From Marisediminitalea oceani (lineage in GTDB: Bacteria; Pseudomonadota; Gammaproteobacteria; Enterobacterales; Alteromonadaceae), in assembly GCF_003731635.1 (NCBI RefSeq), contig NZ_RCUA01000044.1, positions 27,061-91,060 of the forward strand: 64,000 bases of DNA, in the 5' to 3' direction. The notes under the pieces are model-generated. The model did no database searches and was not told where the DNA came from. It saw only the letters and a list, made by a program, of their open reading frames with translations. Below, one piece after another: positions 18,110 through 27,666 of this stretch. How positions within the stretch are numbered: position 1 is the stretch's first letter; every line of letters starts with the position of its first letter. Both the position numbers and the translations under genes were made by a program.

Positions 18110-19111
18110 CTACTCAGGACTGCTCGTCGTACCTCTGAGGATCAGTCGCGGGCTAAGAATATGCTGATATTCATGCCGGGTATGACCGTAAACCCGCTCA
18201 AGCACCCAGTGAGCCGCCATACTTCCGATTTTTTGTACCGGATAATCAATGGTGGTTAGCCCCGGCGAGAGATAACTGGCAAAGTCCACGTTATCAAACC
18301 CAATTACCGATACATCTTCCGGCACTCTGCGGCCCAGCTCGCGCAACGCAATCATTGCGCCGGAGGCCATTTCATCGTTTGCACAGGCTACCGCAGTAAA
18401 TTTTGCGCCGCGGGCAACCAATGCACGAATCCCCTCAGTACCGGATTTAGCCTGGAAGTTACCCTCGTAGGTAAGGTTGTCTGTGTATTCAACCCCCATG
18501 TCGGCAAGGGCCTGTTGGTGGCCGGTTAAACGGTTTTTACCATCGGCTTTAAACAGCGAGCCGGCAATATAGGCGATTTGCGTGTGGCCAATATCGAGGA
18601 GGTGACGAGAGGCGAGATATCCGCCTTTTACGTTGTCGAGACTAATGCAATTATCGCCGATCTCTTCAATAAAGCGGTTTACCACCACCAGTTCAACGCC
18701 CTGATGGACCAGATTCACCAGATACTCGTCGCTAACGGCTTCCACATGCAAAATCAACGCATCGCAACGGCGGCTGAGCAGAGCATCTATTTGTTCTTTT
18801 TCAATTTGTGCGTCGGAGTGACCGGTAGCGATCAGCATGTGTTTCTTGGCCTGCCGCAGGGCCTGCTCAGTGCCGCCCATCATCGCCCCGAAGAAAGAAC
18901 CATGCAGTTCCGGTACAACGTACCCAATGGTATGGGTTTTATTGGATGCCAGTGAAGCTGCCACAACATTATGGCGGTAACCCAGCTCCGCCATGGCCGT
19001 CATAACCAGTTCGCGGGTTTTCTCTTTTACCGTGCCGGTATTGTTAATAACCCTGGATACGGTGGCAGACGATACACCGGCCTTTTCACTAACTTGTTTT
19101 ATCGTGACCAT
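18110..19111 (-). CDS. LacI-family transcriptional regulator of the beta-glucoside locus
   Basis: 333 residues from the ATG at 19111. An in-frame extension to 19165 would run into the upstream transporter gene and lies before the HTH. The N-terminal helix-turn-helix ([20 protein letters not shown]) and hinge are typical, followed by a periplasmic-binding-protein-like effector domain ([37 protein letters not shown]). It is last in the GH1-symporter-lacI string, 10 bp after the symporter gene. Three LacI-type operators between GH1 and GH3 are the probable targets, with a beta-glucoside or glucose as inducer (inference). Confidence 0.93.
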   Translation of the reverse strand: MVTIKQVSEKAGVSSATVSRVINNTGTVKEKTRELVMTAMAELGYRHNVVAASLASNKTHTIGYVVPELHGSFFGAMMGGTEQALRQAKKHMLIATGHSDAQIEKEQIDALLSRRCDALILHVEAVSDEYLVNLVHQGVELVVVNRFIEEIGDNCISLDNVKGGYLASRHLLDIGHTQIAYIAGSLFKADGKNRLTGHQQALADMGVEYTDNLTYEGNFQAKSGTEGIRALVARGAKFTAVACANDEMASGAMIALRELGRRVPEDVSVIGFDNVDFASYLSPGLTTIDYPVQKIGSMAAHWVLERVYGHTRHEYQHILSPRLILRGTTSSPE

Positions 19112-19121
19112 ATTAACTTCG

Positions 19122-20465
19122 CTATACGTTTTCCTGCTGGGGTTGCCGTGCCGTTTTAAGGGCATTGTGGATGTTGTCCACTCGCCGACTGTCCAGTTTA
19201 TACCAGCGCATCAACAACACTACCACTAAAGACATAGCTGCCGGTATTAAACAAAAAGACAATGTTATACCGTGACTTACCCGCTCATCGATGTTATTTG
19301 CCTGGTAGCCAAAGTAGGCGAGCGCCCAACCCGCCAGCGCACTGCCAAGTGCGATGCCTAATTTGATAAAAAACACTATGGTGGAGAAGGTCATGGCGGT
19401 TAAGCGTGTACCAGTTTGCAACTCACCGTAGTCAGTCACATCGCCCATTTTTGACCACAATAATGGTGACGTCATTTGCAGTACGAAGCCCCATAAAAAA
19501 TGAATCACCAAAGCCCCCGCCCACATGGTCGGAGGCAGGAAATAATTAACAATACACAACCCCGCGCAAGAAAGCTGTAGCACTTTGTATAACAGTACCT
19601 TGTCGCAGCGACGGGTAAATGGATGAGCCGATGCTGCGCCCAGAATGCCGCCCACCATCGCCAGCGAAACAAACAGCGTGACATCGTCGGGGCGTTGCAG
19701 CACATATTTTACGTAATAAATCGCCAGCGCATTGCGCAATACTATCCCGGTTAGCAACACCATACTGACGATACACAAAATACGGCACTGGTCGTTATGC
19801 CAGACTGCTTTTAACTGCTCCCGTACCGGTGAGGGTGGCCCATCGGCCGGCAATACTCTTTCCCTGGTGCCGGCGAAACACAATAGAAATAGCACCATCC
19901 CAACCAGTCCCATGGTCAGCATAGTAAGCTGATAACCCCGAGCATCGTTGCCCGCGCCATACCAATTCACCATTGGCAGCGTGCAAAGCGACACAATCAG
20001 TCCGCCCAACATGGCAAACACGAAGCGATAAGACTGTACCGACACCCGCTCCAGTGGACTTGCAGTTATCACACCGCCAAGCGCGGAATAAGGGATATTA
20101 ATTGCGGTATACATCAGCATTAACAGCACATAGCTGGCAATGGCGTAAATCAGCTTACCGTTGTAATCCGTATCGGGGGTGGTAAAAGCGAGTACGCTGA
20201 TAAGTGCAAATGGCAAAGCCATCCACAGCAAATAGGGCCGGTAAGCGCCCCACCGGGTGCGGGTTTTATCGGCCAAAGAACCCATTAACGGATCGGTTAC
20301 CGCATCAATCAGCCGTACTAATAAAAAGATACTGCCAACGGTCGCGGGATTGAGCCCAACCACATCGGTGTAGTAGAAAGTAAGAAACAAAATGACCGTC
20401 TGAAAGACAAAGTTGCTTGCTGTATCGCCAAGCCCGTATGCAACTTTTTCTTTTACACTAATCAT
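19122..20465 (-). CDS. GPH-family sugar:cation symporter (MFS)
   Basis: 447-residue inner-membrane carrier with 12 predicted helices. The N-terminal signature of glycoside-pentoside-hexuronide:cation symporters is clear: KVAYGLGDTASNF, then LLVRLIDAVTDPLMGSLADKTRTRWGAYRPYLL. It imports a glycoside with Na+ or H+. Placed between the GH1 gene and the lacI-type gene on one strand, the likely substrate is a beta-linked disaccharide such as cellobiose, gentiobiose or laminaribiose, which the cytoplasmic GH1 enzyme would split. The exact sugar cannot be read from sequence. Confidence 0.92.
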   Translation of the reverse strand: MISVKEKVAYGLGDTASNFVFQTVILFLTFYYTDVVGLNPATVGSIFLLVRLIDAVTDPLMGSLADKTRTRWGAYRPYLLWMALPFALISVLAFTTPDTDYNGKLIYAIASYVLLMLMYTAINIPYSALGGVITASPLERVSVQSYRFVFAMLGGLIVSLCTLPMVNWYGAGNDARGYQLTMLTMGLVGMVLFLLCFAGTRERVLPADGPPSPVREQLKAVWHNDQCRILCIVSMVLLTGIVLRNALAIYYVKYVLQRPDDVTLFVSLAMVGGILGAASAHPFTRRCDKVLLYKVLQLSCAGLCIVNYFLPPTMWAGALVIHFLWGFVLQMTSPLLWSKMGDVTDYGELQTGTRLTAMTFSTIVFFIKLGIALGSALAGWALAYFGYQANNIDERVSHGITLSFCLIPAAMSLVVVLLMRWYKLDSRRVDNIHNALKTARQPQQENV

Positions 20466-20489
20466 TAAATGTCCAGACAGCTATGGATT

Positions 20490-21824
20490 TTAGCGGCGTT
20501 GTTTAAGCCATTCACTGAGTTTCAGGGCGCTTTGTTTAGGTAGCCGTTGCTGGGTTTTAAAATCCACATGCACAATGCCAAACCGCTTGAGATACCCTTC
20601 CGCCCATTCAAAATTATCCAACAGACTCCACACAAAGTAACCTCTGATATCCACGCCTTTTTCCATTGCTGCAGCAACAGCCTGCATGTGGTCCTGTAAA
20701 TAATTCATCCGCACTTTATCATGCACCTGACCGTCTTGTATCACGTCATCTTCGGCCATACCGTTCTCGGTAATAAAAAGTGGCGGCAAATCATACTCAT
20801 TATGAAGCTGGAGCAATAAATCACACAAGCCTTGTGGATAAATTTCCCAATTCATTGCCGTGACAGGTACGTTGTCATCAGGCGGCAGGATCTCAAAGTG
20901 GCCTCCCGGGCGAGCCTGCACCAGAGCCCGGGTATAATAGTTAACCCCGAGATACGCCATAGGCGCGGAGATTATTTCCATGTCACCCGGTTCAATTAAT
21001 GGCTTTTCAGCTTCGGGTAAAGTGTTCAGCAGCGGCGGGTATTTCCCCGTTAACGCAGGACTCACATACCAGTCGTTAAAATGGGCCTTTGCCAGTAAGG
21101 TAGCCTGCTTATCAGCTTCACTGTCAGTAACCGGATAATAAGTGGTAAAATTCAGAACCAAGCCGCTCGGGATATGCGGGCAGACCTCATTCAGCTCCTG
21201 CATAGCAAGCCCATGAGCAAGCAGAAGGTGGTGAGCGGCCTTTTTACCGTATTGCTTACCAATTTTACCCGGCGCATGAACGCCTATTTCGTAACCAAGG
21301 AATGCGCTGCAATAAGGCTCATTAAGCGTAGTGTAAGCACTTACTCTATTACCAAATGCGGTGGCTACAATGCGGCTGTATTCAGCAAAAGCGTAGGCCG
21401 TAGCGCGGTTAAGCCAACCGCCCTTATCTTCCAAAAATTGCGGTAACTCCCAGTGATAAAGCGTCACATAAGCCTTCAGGCCTCGTCGTTGCAATTCATC
21501 GAGTATTTTAAGATAAAAGGCCAGACCTTCCTGATTAACACTGCCGTCGGCACAAATTATCCTTGGCCAACAAACAGAAAACCGATAGGCATCAAAACCC
21601 AGTTCATCAATCAGCGCAATATCCTGTTGCCACAGATGATAATGATCACAGGCCTTGCGGCCATCGGAGTTATCCTTTACTGCGCCGGGCACCTGGCAGA
21701 ATGTGTCCCATATACAGGGCTCGCGCAATTCGCTGGCGCCTTCGATCTGAAACGACGAAGTAGCTACCCCAACGGTAAAGTTCGGATCACTAAGCGCACT
21801 ACTGATTGAAAAACCTTTACTCAT
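20490..21824 (-). CDS. Glycoside hydrolase family 1 beta-glucosidase, cytoplasmic
   Basis: 444 residues from the ATG at 21824; an upstream TTG adds five residues without a better ribosome site. It is a retaining GH1 enzyme with acid/base Glu in TLNEP and nucleophile Glu in ITENG. The N-terminal GVATSSFQIEGA, the HW in YHWELPQFL and the sugar-binding WSLLDNFEWAEGY are all in place. No signal peptide, so it acts on imported oligosaccharides. It is first of a three-gene unit with the GPH symporter and the LacI-type regulator. An operator (21911-21924) lies 87 bp upstream. Confidence 0.95.
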   Translation of the reverse strand: MSKGFSISSALSDPNFTVGVATSSFQIEGASELREPCIWDTFCQVPGAVKDNSDGRKACDHYHLWQQDIALIDELGFDAYRFSVCWPRIICADGSVNQEGLAFYLKILDELQRRGLKAYVTLYHWELPQFLEDKGGWLNRATAYAFAEYSRIVATAFGNRVSAYTTLNEPYCSAFLGYEIGVHAPGKIGKQYGKKAAHHLLLAHGLAMQELNEVCPHIPSGLVLNFTTYYPVTDSEADKQATLLAKAHFNDWYVSPALTGKYPPLLNTLPEAEKPLIEPGDMEIISAPMAYLGVNYYTRALVQARPGGHFEILPPDDNVPVTAMNWEIYPQGLCDLLLQLHNEYDLPPLFITENGMAEDDVIQDGQVHDKVRMNYLQDHMQAVAAAMEKGVDIRGYFVWSLLDNFEWAEGYLKRFGIVHVDFKTQQRLPKQSALKLSEWLKQRR

Positions 21825-21910
21825 CTTACATTTACGCAACTAACGCAGTGATTTACGTTAGCGTGCGGCCACCTCTTGCAGAATAATACCATCATAAATC
21901 AGGCTTCAAT

Positions 21911-21924
21911 TGTAAGCGCTTTCA
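21911..21924. promoter_or_regulatory. LacI-family operator, GH1-proximal
   Basis: TGTAAGCGCTTTCA, matching the LacI/GalR-family palindrome TGNAANCGNTTNCA with the central CG. It sits 87 bp upstream of the GH1 start. Confidence 0.85.
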
Positions 21925-22080
21925 TTTTTTATACAAGTTATTTACATTTTAATTCATATCATTGGTACACCGCCGCTGAATGAAGTTAGTCAAGGTAATA
22001 CTCAGTATCATTGTATCCATATGCAACAAATAAACATACTGGCTGCCAATAGCCACCGTATCTACACGCCAGCACAATTA

Positions 22081-22094
22081 TGTAAACGCTTTCA
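22081..22094. promoter_or_regulatory. LacI-family operator, middle
   Basis: TGTAAACGCTTTCA. The same 14-bp pattern about 157 bp from either neighbouring site, a spacing that could allow looping. Confidence 0.8.
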
Positions 22095-22237
22095 AAAAGT
22101 CACCATACACGGCGAAAAAGTACAATTATTCACGGCCAATCGCCTGCTAATAAGCCATAATTTTCAGAATTACTGGTTATTTAAGCGGTTTCGCTACTGA
22201 CAGGAAACACTTCCCGAGCTATTTTTCAACGCAAAAA

Positions 22238-22251
22238 TGTAAGCGCTTGCA
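22238..22251. promoter_or_regulatory. LacI-family operator, GH3-proximal
   Basis: TGTAAGCGCTTGCA, about 104 bp upstream of the GH3 start, followed by A/T-rich sequence suited to a promoter. Confidence 0.85.
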
Positions 22252-22354
22252 TTTTTAAAATTTATACATATACTCTCACAACAAATTATTAACATTCGTT
22301 CATTGGTTTCGCAGTGCCTAGGCATTCGCAGGGGTTATAATCCGGAGAATAATA

Positions 22355-24865
22355 ATGAAATCATTTACTTTGTCAGTGACTGCAGCAGCCATTGGGGTTG
22401 CAGCGTTAACCGCTTGCACCACATCAGAAACTGACAGCCAGTCTGCCAATACCGTTACTGTTCCGGATTACTGGCCGCAAATTCAATCGCCTATCACTAA
22501 TAAACAAGCCGTTGAAGCCAAGGTTGAAGCGCTGCTGGCCGACATGACAGTAGAGCAAAAAGTCGCGCAACTTATCCAGCCAGAGATCCGCGATGTAACT
22601 GTAGAAGACATGCGCCGCTACGGTTTTGGCTCTTACCTGAATGGTGGCGGTTCTTTCCCGGGCGCAAACAAACATGCAACGCCCCAGGAATGGATCGATC
22701 TGGCCGAAGCTATGTATCAGGCATCCATCGATGACTCACTCGACGGCAGCAGCATTCCAACCATGTGGGGCACCGACGCGGTGCACGGTCACAATAACGT
22801 GATCGGTGCCACACTGTTTCCTCACAACATTGGCCTGGGTGCCATGCGGGACCCGGCGTTAATTGAAGAAATAGCTACCGCTACCGCCAAAGAAGTACGT
22901 GCCACCGGTATAGACTGGATTTTTGCTCCCACCGTTGCAGTTGTACGTGACGACCGCTGGGGCCGCACCTACGAAAGTTACTCCGAAGATCCCGCTATTG
23001 TGGGAGAGTATGCGCGCGCCATCGTTACCGGCCTGCAAGGGGATATCAGCGATGGCAACATCGACGATCAGCACGTCATTTCCACCGTTAAACACTTTGT
23101 TGGCGATGGCGGTACCGATAAGGGCGATGATCAGGGTAACAACCTGGCCAGTGAAAAGGAGCTTTTCGACATCCATGCGCAAGGCTACGTGCAAGGCTTA
23201 AATGCCGGTTCACAGTCTGTAATGGCGTCTTTCAATAGCTGGCATGGCGAAAAGATACACGGTAGCAAATACTTACTTACCGACGTTCTGAAAGACAAAA
23301 TGGGCTTTGATGGATTTGTGGTAGGTGACTGGAACGGCCACGGCCAAATCCCGGGCTGCACTAACGATAACTGCCCGCAGGCTTTACTGGCAGGCCTGGA
23401 TGTTTACATGGCGCCTACCCCAACCTGGAAGCCTTTAATGGAAAACCTGATTGCTCAGGTGAACAGCGGCGAAATCCCCATGGCACGGCTTGATGACGCC
23501 GTTAGCCGGGTACTGCGGGTAAAATTACGTGTTGGTCTGTTCGACCTGCCTTCACCGGCTAATCGCAGCCTGTCTGGAGACATGTCGGTTATCGGTGCTG
23601 ATGCCCACCGCGAAATCGCCCGTGAAGCCGTCCGTAAATCGTTGGTGATGCTTAAAAATAACCAACAACTACTACCGCTTGCACCAAATAGTCGGGTACT
23701 GGTCGCCGGTGATGGCGCGCACAATATTGGTAAGCAATCCGGCGGCTGGACCATTACCTGGCAAGGCACCGGTAATGAAAACAGTGATTTCCCGGGAGCC
23801 ACCTCTATTTACACTGGCATTGAGCAAACCGTTGAAGCCGCCGGTGGTGAGGCTGAATTAAGCGTGAATGGCAGCTTCACAGAAAAGCCTGATGTAGCGA
23901 TTGTAGTATTTGGTGAAACACCCTATGCCGAAGGTAACGGTGATATCGCCAACGTGGAGTATCAGCGTGGCGACAAGCAGGACCTGGCACTACTGAAATC
24001 CCTAAAGGCGCAGGGTATTCCAGTGGTATCGGTATTCATCACCGGTCGCCCGTTGTGGGTTACGCCCGAACTTAACGCCTCCGATGCCTTTGTGGTTGCC
24101 TGGTTACCAGGCTCAGAGGGCGGCGGTGTAGCCGACGTATTATTCAGCAAACCAGACGGTTCAGTTAACTTCCCTATGCACGGCAAGCTTTCGTTTTCAT
24201 GGCCTGCCGACCCATTCCAGAACCCGGTTAACAAGGGTGATGGTAAGCAACCGCTATTTGCCTACGACTACGGCCTGAGCTACGGTGAAAACGCAGATCT
24301 GCCGCAACTCGATGAGTCTGTGAATAGCGCTGCCAACGCCGCCGGAGATGCGGTAATCTTTCAGCAGAGCGTACAACAGCCTTGGTCACTTATCGCCACC
24401 AGTGCCGGCGAGCAAAGCACAATGAACAGTAACGTATTGAGTGTTAATACCCTTAGCATTCGTACTGCCGACCGTCACGTGCAGGAAGATACGCTGCAGA
24501 TTGAGCTGGGCAGCAGCGAAGATAGCATCCGCTTCTTCTCGCCTTTCCCGGAAGATCTGCTCGATTACGCTGTGCCAACAGGTGTACTGGCCTTTGACTT
24601 CCAAAGTTCAGCAACAACCGGGATGACCGTTTCCATGTCTTGTGGTGATGGCTGCGAAGCTGAACTGGCGCTGGACAACTTTACCACTGCTGACAACAAC
24701 TGGCAGAGCGTAGCGATTCCACTGAGCTGCTTTGTTGATAAGGGCGTTAATCTGCGTGAGATATACGTGCCAATGGCACTCTCCGCCGAGGATGCTACCG
24801 AGTTTAAACTGTCAGATATCCGCTTTACCCGGGTAGAAACGCCTGTCGTCTGCCCTGGCTCCTGA
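22355..24865 (+). CDS. Glycoside hydrolase family 3 exo-beta-glucosidase, lipoprotein
   Basis: 836 residues. A type II signal peptide with lipobox LTAC anchors it in the envelope. GH3 N-terminal TIM-barrel domain with catalytic nucleophile Asp325 in VVGDWNGH and substrate-binding KHFVGDG, then the GH3 C-terminal domain (VLVAGDGAHNIGKQSGGW), then a C-terminal beta-sandwich extension of about 170 residues. This matches the marine ExoP-type exo-1,3/1,4-beta-glucanase layout. It would release glucose from beta-glucans or cello-oligosaccharides outside the cytoplasm, feeding the adjacent symporter/GH1 system. GGAG precedes the ATG. A hairpin follows at 24879-24909. Confidence 0.94.
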   Translation: MKSFTLSVTAAAIGVAALTACTTSETDSQSANTVTVPDYWPQIQSPITNKQAVEAKVEALLADMTVEQKVAQLIQPEIRDVTVEDMRRYGFGSYLNGGGSFPGANKHATPQEWIDLAEAMYQASIDDSLDGSSIPTMWGTDAVHGHNNVIGATLFPHNIGLGAMRDPALIEEIATATAKEVRATGIDWIFAPTVAVVRDDRWGRTYESYSEDPAIVGEYARAIVTGLQGDISDGNIDDQHVISTVKHFVGDGGTDKGDDQGNNLASEKELFDIHAQGYVQGLNAGSQSVMASFNSWHGEKIHGSKYLLTDVLKDKMGFDGFVVGDWNGHGQIPGCTNDNCPQALLAGLDVYMAPTPTWKPLMENLIAQVNSGEIPMARLDDAVSRVLRVKLRVGLFDLPSPANRSLSGDMSVIGADAHREIAREAVRKSLVMLKNNQQLLPLAPNSRVLVAGDGAHNIGKQSGGWTITWQGTGNENSDFPGATSIYTGIEQTVEAAGGEAELSVNGSFTEKPDVAIVVFGETPYAEGNGDIANVEYQRGDKQDLALLKSLKAQGIPVVSVFITGRPLWVTPELNASDAFVVAWLPGSEGGGVADVLFSKPDGSVNFPMHGKLSFSWPADPFQNPVNKGDGKQPLFAYDYGLSYGENADLPQLDESVNSAANAAGDAVIFQQSVQQPWSLIATSAGEQSTMNSNVLSVNTLSIRTADRHVQEDTLQIELGSSEDSIRFFSPFPEDLLDYAVPTGVLAFDFQSSATTGMTVSMSCGDGCEAELALDNFTTADNNWQSVAIPLSCFVDKGVNLREIYVPMALSAEDATEFKLSDIRFTRVETPVVCPGS

Positions 24866-24878
24866 GTGTGTGTGCCCT

Positions 24879-24909
24879 GTGGCCGGGACCATTTAATTGG
24901 CCCGGTCAC
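24879..24909. terminator. Hairpin terminator between convergent GH3 and CDF genes
   Basis: Long stem GTGGCCGGGACCA / TGGCCCGGTCAC with one bulge and one wobble pair and a TTTAAT loop, 13 bp after the GH3 stop. Confidence 0.6.
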
Positions 24910-24926
24910 CCTCCCGGGGCCCTACA

Positions 24927-25868
24927 CTACTTAGCATTATCCCTACAATGCTCTCCGGGCATTTCAAATTCTATTGTTGTATGGTCCAGGTTAAAGGGCT
25001 CAAGGGCTTTGGCGACCCGGGCTTTTAATTCAATCAGAGCAGTCACGTCAATGCGCTTATCCAGCTCAAGATGTGCGGTAAGCACATGACTGGCGCCATC
25101 CAGCGACCAGAAATGAACATGATGCAAAGCACCCACGTGCTCAATCTCCTTTAACGAAGCTAAAATAGCGGCACGCTTATCGCTATCAGGGTTAACCTGA
25201 AGAAATAGCTTCACCGTATGAATAACGTGCTTCACCACGTTAAATAAAATAAACAAGGTAAACACTACCGACAGCAGTGGATCCAGTATCGGCCAGTCAA
25301 CAAACTGCAGCACGATAGCGACTATCAACACCGCTACCCAGCCGAGTAAATCTTCCAGTAAATGCCAGTTGAGAACCTTCTCGTTTAAGGTGTCTCCACC
25401 ATGCAGCTTGTAGGCTGCGAAACCATTTGCCGCAATGCCTAAGATGGCCAGCACAATCATGCCCTCAGTCACTGGCATTTCAGGTGACCACAAACGAGGA
25501 ATGGCTTCAGTTAGCACCCATACCGACCCCACAACAAGGATCAAACCATTAATCAAAGCGCCCAGTAAACTAAGGCGCTTAAACCCATAGGAATACTGTT
25601 CGGTAGCGTCGCGCTTGCCCACTTTACTGAGATACCAGGCAAGACCAATCGCCAGCGAATCCCCCAAATCGTGAACCGCGTCGGCCATGATCGCCACACT
25701 GTTGGTTAACCAGCCGCCGATAAACTCGATAATGGTAAAGATGAAATTGAGCCAGAACGCCCAACTGATTCTGTCTTCAGCGATATCATGATGGTGATGG
25801 TGGTGATGACCATGGTCATGAGCGTGAGAATGATGATGGTGGTCGTGCTCCTGGCCATGTGCGCTCAT
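24927..25868 (-). CDS. Cation diffusion facilitator, likely zinc exporter
   Basis: 313-residue inner-membrane antiporter with six helices. The N-terminus is exceptionally His-rich (about 20 His in residues 5-28), a presumed metal-collecting tail. The transport site is of the DD-HD kind: DAVHD in helix 2 and HLLED in helix 5, which in the family favours Zn2+ or Cd2+. The C-terminal cytoplasmic domain carries HHVHFWSLDG and LDHTTIEFE, as in CzcD/ZitB-type members. It exports metal from cytoplasm to periplasm, and the RND efflux operon about 4 kb away could complete expulsion. Metal specificity is inferred. Confidence 0.9.
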   Translation of the reverse strand: MSAHGQEHDHHHHSHAHDHGHHHHHHHDIAEDRISWAFWLNFIFTIIEFIGGWLTNSVAIMADAVHDLGDSLAIGLAWYLSKVGKRDATEQYSYGFKRLSLLGALINGLILVVGSVWVLTEAIPRLWSPEMPVTEGMIVLAILGIAANGFAAYKLHGGDTLNEKVLNWHLLEDLLGWVAVLIVAIVLQFVDWPILDPLLSVVFTLFILFNVVKHVIHTVKLFLQVNPDSDKRAAILASLKEIEHVGALHHVHFWSLDGASHVLTAHLELDKRIDVTALIELKARVAKALEPFNLDHTTIEFEMPGEHCRDNAK

Positions 25869-25926
25869 ATTGGAAACTCTGCAACGGGTTGAAATCTAAT
25901 GAGCTATCAGCATAGCCATTACCCGG

Positions 25927-27651
25927 CTATCGGATCAACGGGTTTATCGGCTCATAACGAAACGTCGTCGTTTTGATATCAGTTGGCGGGCAGTCTTCGC
26001 GCAGCCCGTCGGCCCCTAAAATTAACCAATCCTCTCTGTGTGCCTTTCCTACAGAGTGTCCTTTGGTCAGATCTAAACAGACTGTCTCCCGACTGGCCGG
26101 AAGCAACAAATGCCCTGCCGGATTCATCGTTAGCCAGTTCCATGCGGCAAACATTTCGGCTTCGGGCGGCGTATGATAACCAAAGTGCACAATTGGCCGA
26201 CGAGCAAATAGCATAAACTGCTCTCCGGTATCTAACAGTGCTATTTCGTTATTAGCAGGAACATTGCTATCGATTACCTGCCATACTGCGGCCGGTGTGC
26301 GAATTGGGTTAAGTAAGCTGGCAAACCCCACACTATAACTGCACCATAGCACTAGCATGGTTACGCCCCAGGCTTGCCAGCCTGCTCTGCGGCGCACCGC
26401 AAATAATACTACCAAAACCGCCAGCCCAGTGGTCAGAAACAGAACGCTGCCATCCACTTCATAGCGTTGATTAAGTTTAGCAACAGGCCCGGTATCAACT
26501 AAACCCAATCCGCCTGAAATGAAAAAGCTACTGCCAATGAGCAGAGGCAATCCCCATAGCATACGGGACAACCACTTTTTGTCAGCGATGTGCGGCATAA
26601 AAGGTGCCATGGCCAACGCCAGCATCGGTAGCGCCGGCAGGATATAGACCCCACGCTTGCCTGGACTCATGCTAAAAAACACCAGCACCAGAAACACAAA
26701 CCCCAGCGGCATCACAATGCGTGCGTCATTTTTTCTCCAGGCGCTGCGCCAGTGTGGCCATTGCCAGGGTAATAACACCACCAGCGGTAGCCACGCCCAG
26801 GGCACTACGTTTATCAGAAAGTACCAGAATGGCTTGATGTGGTGCCAGGAGTTGGCGTATCGGGTGACTGTCTGCTTCATCAGGATATTGTCGCGATAAG
26901 CGTTATAGGCCGGATCTAACCTGCCATCCACAGCCAGCAGCATTGGCAGTAGCCACAGCAACAATGTTACCAGCATGGTCAGTACACCTGTTGCCCACCA
27001 ACCCCAATGATATCGCTTCGGTAAAGTTTGCAGTGAGGTCTGACGCCACAACACAAGAGCATAGGGCAGCAACATTAACAGGGGTAAAAAACCAACCCCT
27101 TTGGTCATAATACCCAAACCCATGGCCACACATCCTGCCAGCCACCAGGTAATATGCCCTGCCTGGCACAACGTCGCCCGCAGTAAGCCATAGCAACCCA
27201 GCGTCACCCACATGCACACACTGGCGTCGATTTGCGCGCTTTTTGCCTGCAGAACAAACTGCACACTGGCCAGCAGTATTCCGGCCGCCCACCAGGCTTC
27301 CCGGCTTCCCCACAAGCGGCGGCATATATCAAAAACCGCCAGCACGGTGACTGTGCCAGCGATGGCTGATGGTAATAAAAAGGCGATATACAGCGAGCCG
27401 GTAATAGCGTAAAAAATCGCGATACACCACATAAATAATGGTGGTTTATCCGGATACAGTTCGTTTCCTCGCATCGGGAACAACCACTGTCCTGTTTCCA
27501 CCATGTCTTTGGCAATTAGCGCAAAACGGGGTTCATCGGCAGGCCAGGGAGCTCGCAGTCCAATACCTAAGGCAAGCAGTAAAAAAGTCAGTAAGCCGAG
27601 CCAGATCAGATCGGTTCGCTGATAGCGACTGAAAGAAGGCAGTAAATTCAT
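25927..27651 (-). CDS. GT83/ArnT-like membrane glycosyltransferase
   Basis: 574-residue polytopic inner-membrane protein with about 12 helices. The N-terminal loop has the acidic GT-C motif PADEPRFALIAKDM followed by PDKPPLFMW, typical of ArnT/PMT-family enzymes that move a sugar from a polyprenyl-phosphate donor to an acceptor on the periplasmic face, often lipid A. It lies 15 bp after the TVP38-like gene and downstream of a GT2 enzyme of the ArnC/DPM1 kind, suggesting a complete route: sugar loaded on undecaprenyl phosphate, flipped, then transferred. No ArnA/ArnB genes are present, so the sugar is not shown to be aminoarabinose. Confidence 0.88.
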   Translation of the reverse strand: MNLLPSFSRYQRTDLIWLGLLTFLLLALGIGLRAPWPADEPRFALIAKDMVETGQWLFPMRGNELYPDKPPLFMWCIAIFYAITGSLYIAFLLPSAIAGTVTVLAVFDICRRLWGSREAWWAAGILLASVQFVLQAKSAQIDASVCMWVTLGCYGLLRATLCQAGHITWWLAGCVAMGLGIMTKGVGFLPLLMLLPYALVLWRQTSLQTLPKRYHWGWWATGVLTMLVTLLLWLLPMLLAVDGRLDPAYNAYRDNILMKQTVTRYANSWHHIKPFWYFLINVVPWAWLPLVVLLPWQWPHWRSAWRKNDARIVMPLGFVFLVLVFFSMSPGKRGVYILPALPMLALAMAPFMPHIADKKWLSRMLWGLPLLIGSSFFISGGLGLVDTGPVAKLNQRYEVDGSVLFLTTGLAVLVVLFAVRRRAGWQAWGVTMLVLWCSYSVGFASLLNPIRTPAAVWQVIDSNVPANNEIALLDTGEQFMLFARRPIVHFGYHTPPEAEMFAAWNWLTMNPAGHLLLPASRETVCLDLTKGHSVGKAHREDWLILGADGLREDCPPTDIKTTTFRYEPINPLIR

Positions 27652-27666
27652 GGTTAATTAGTGCGT

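Larger units (their letters stand above)
21825..22354. other. 530-bp control region between divergent GH1 and GH3 genes
   Basis: Contains three LacI-type operators and A/T-rich promoter-like sequence. A 59-codon open frame (22021-22200, +) runs through the middle operator but has no ribosome site and resembles nothing I know, so I treat it as probably non-coding. Confidence 0.7.

Noticed and set aside
22021..22200. 59-codon open frame in the GH1-GH3 intergenic region
   Set aside because: No ribosome site, no recognisable sequence, and a LacI-type operator lies inside it; more likely chance in a control region.
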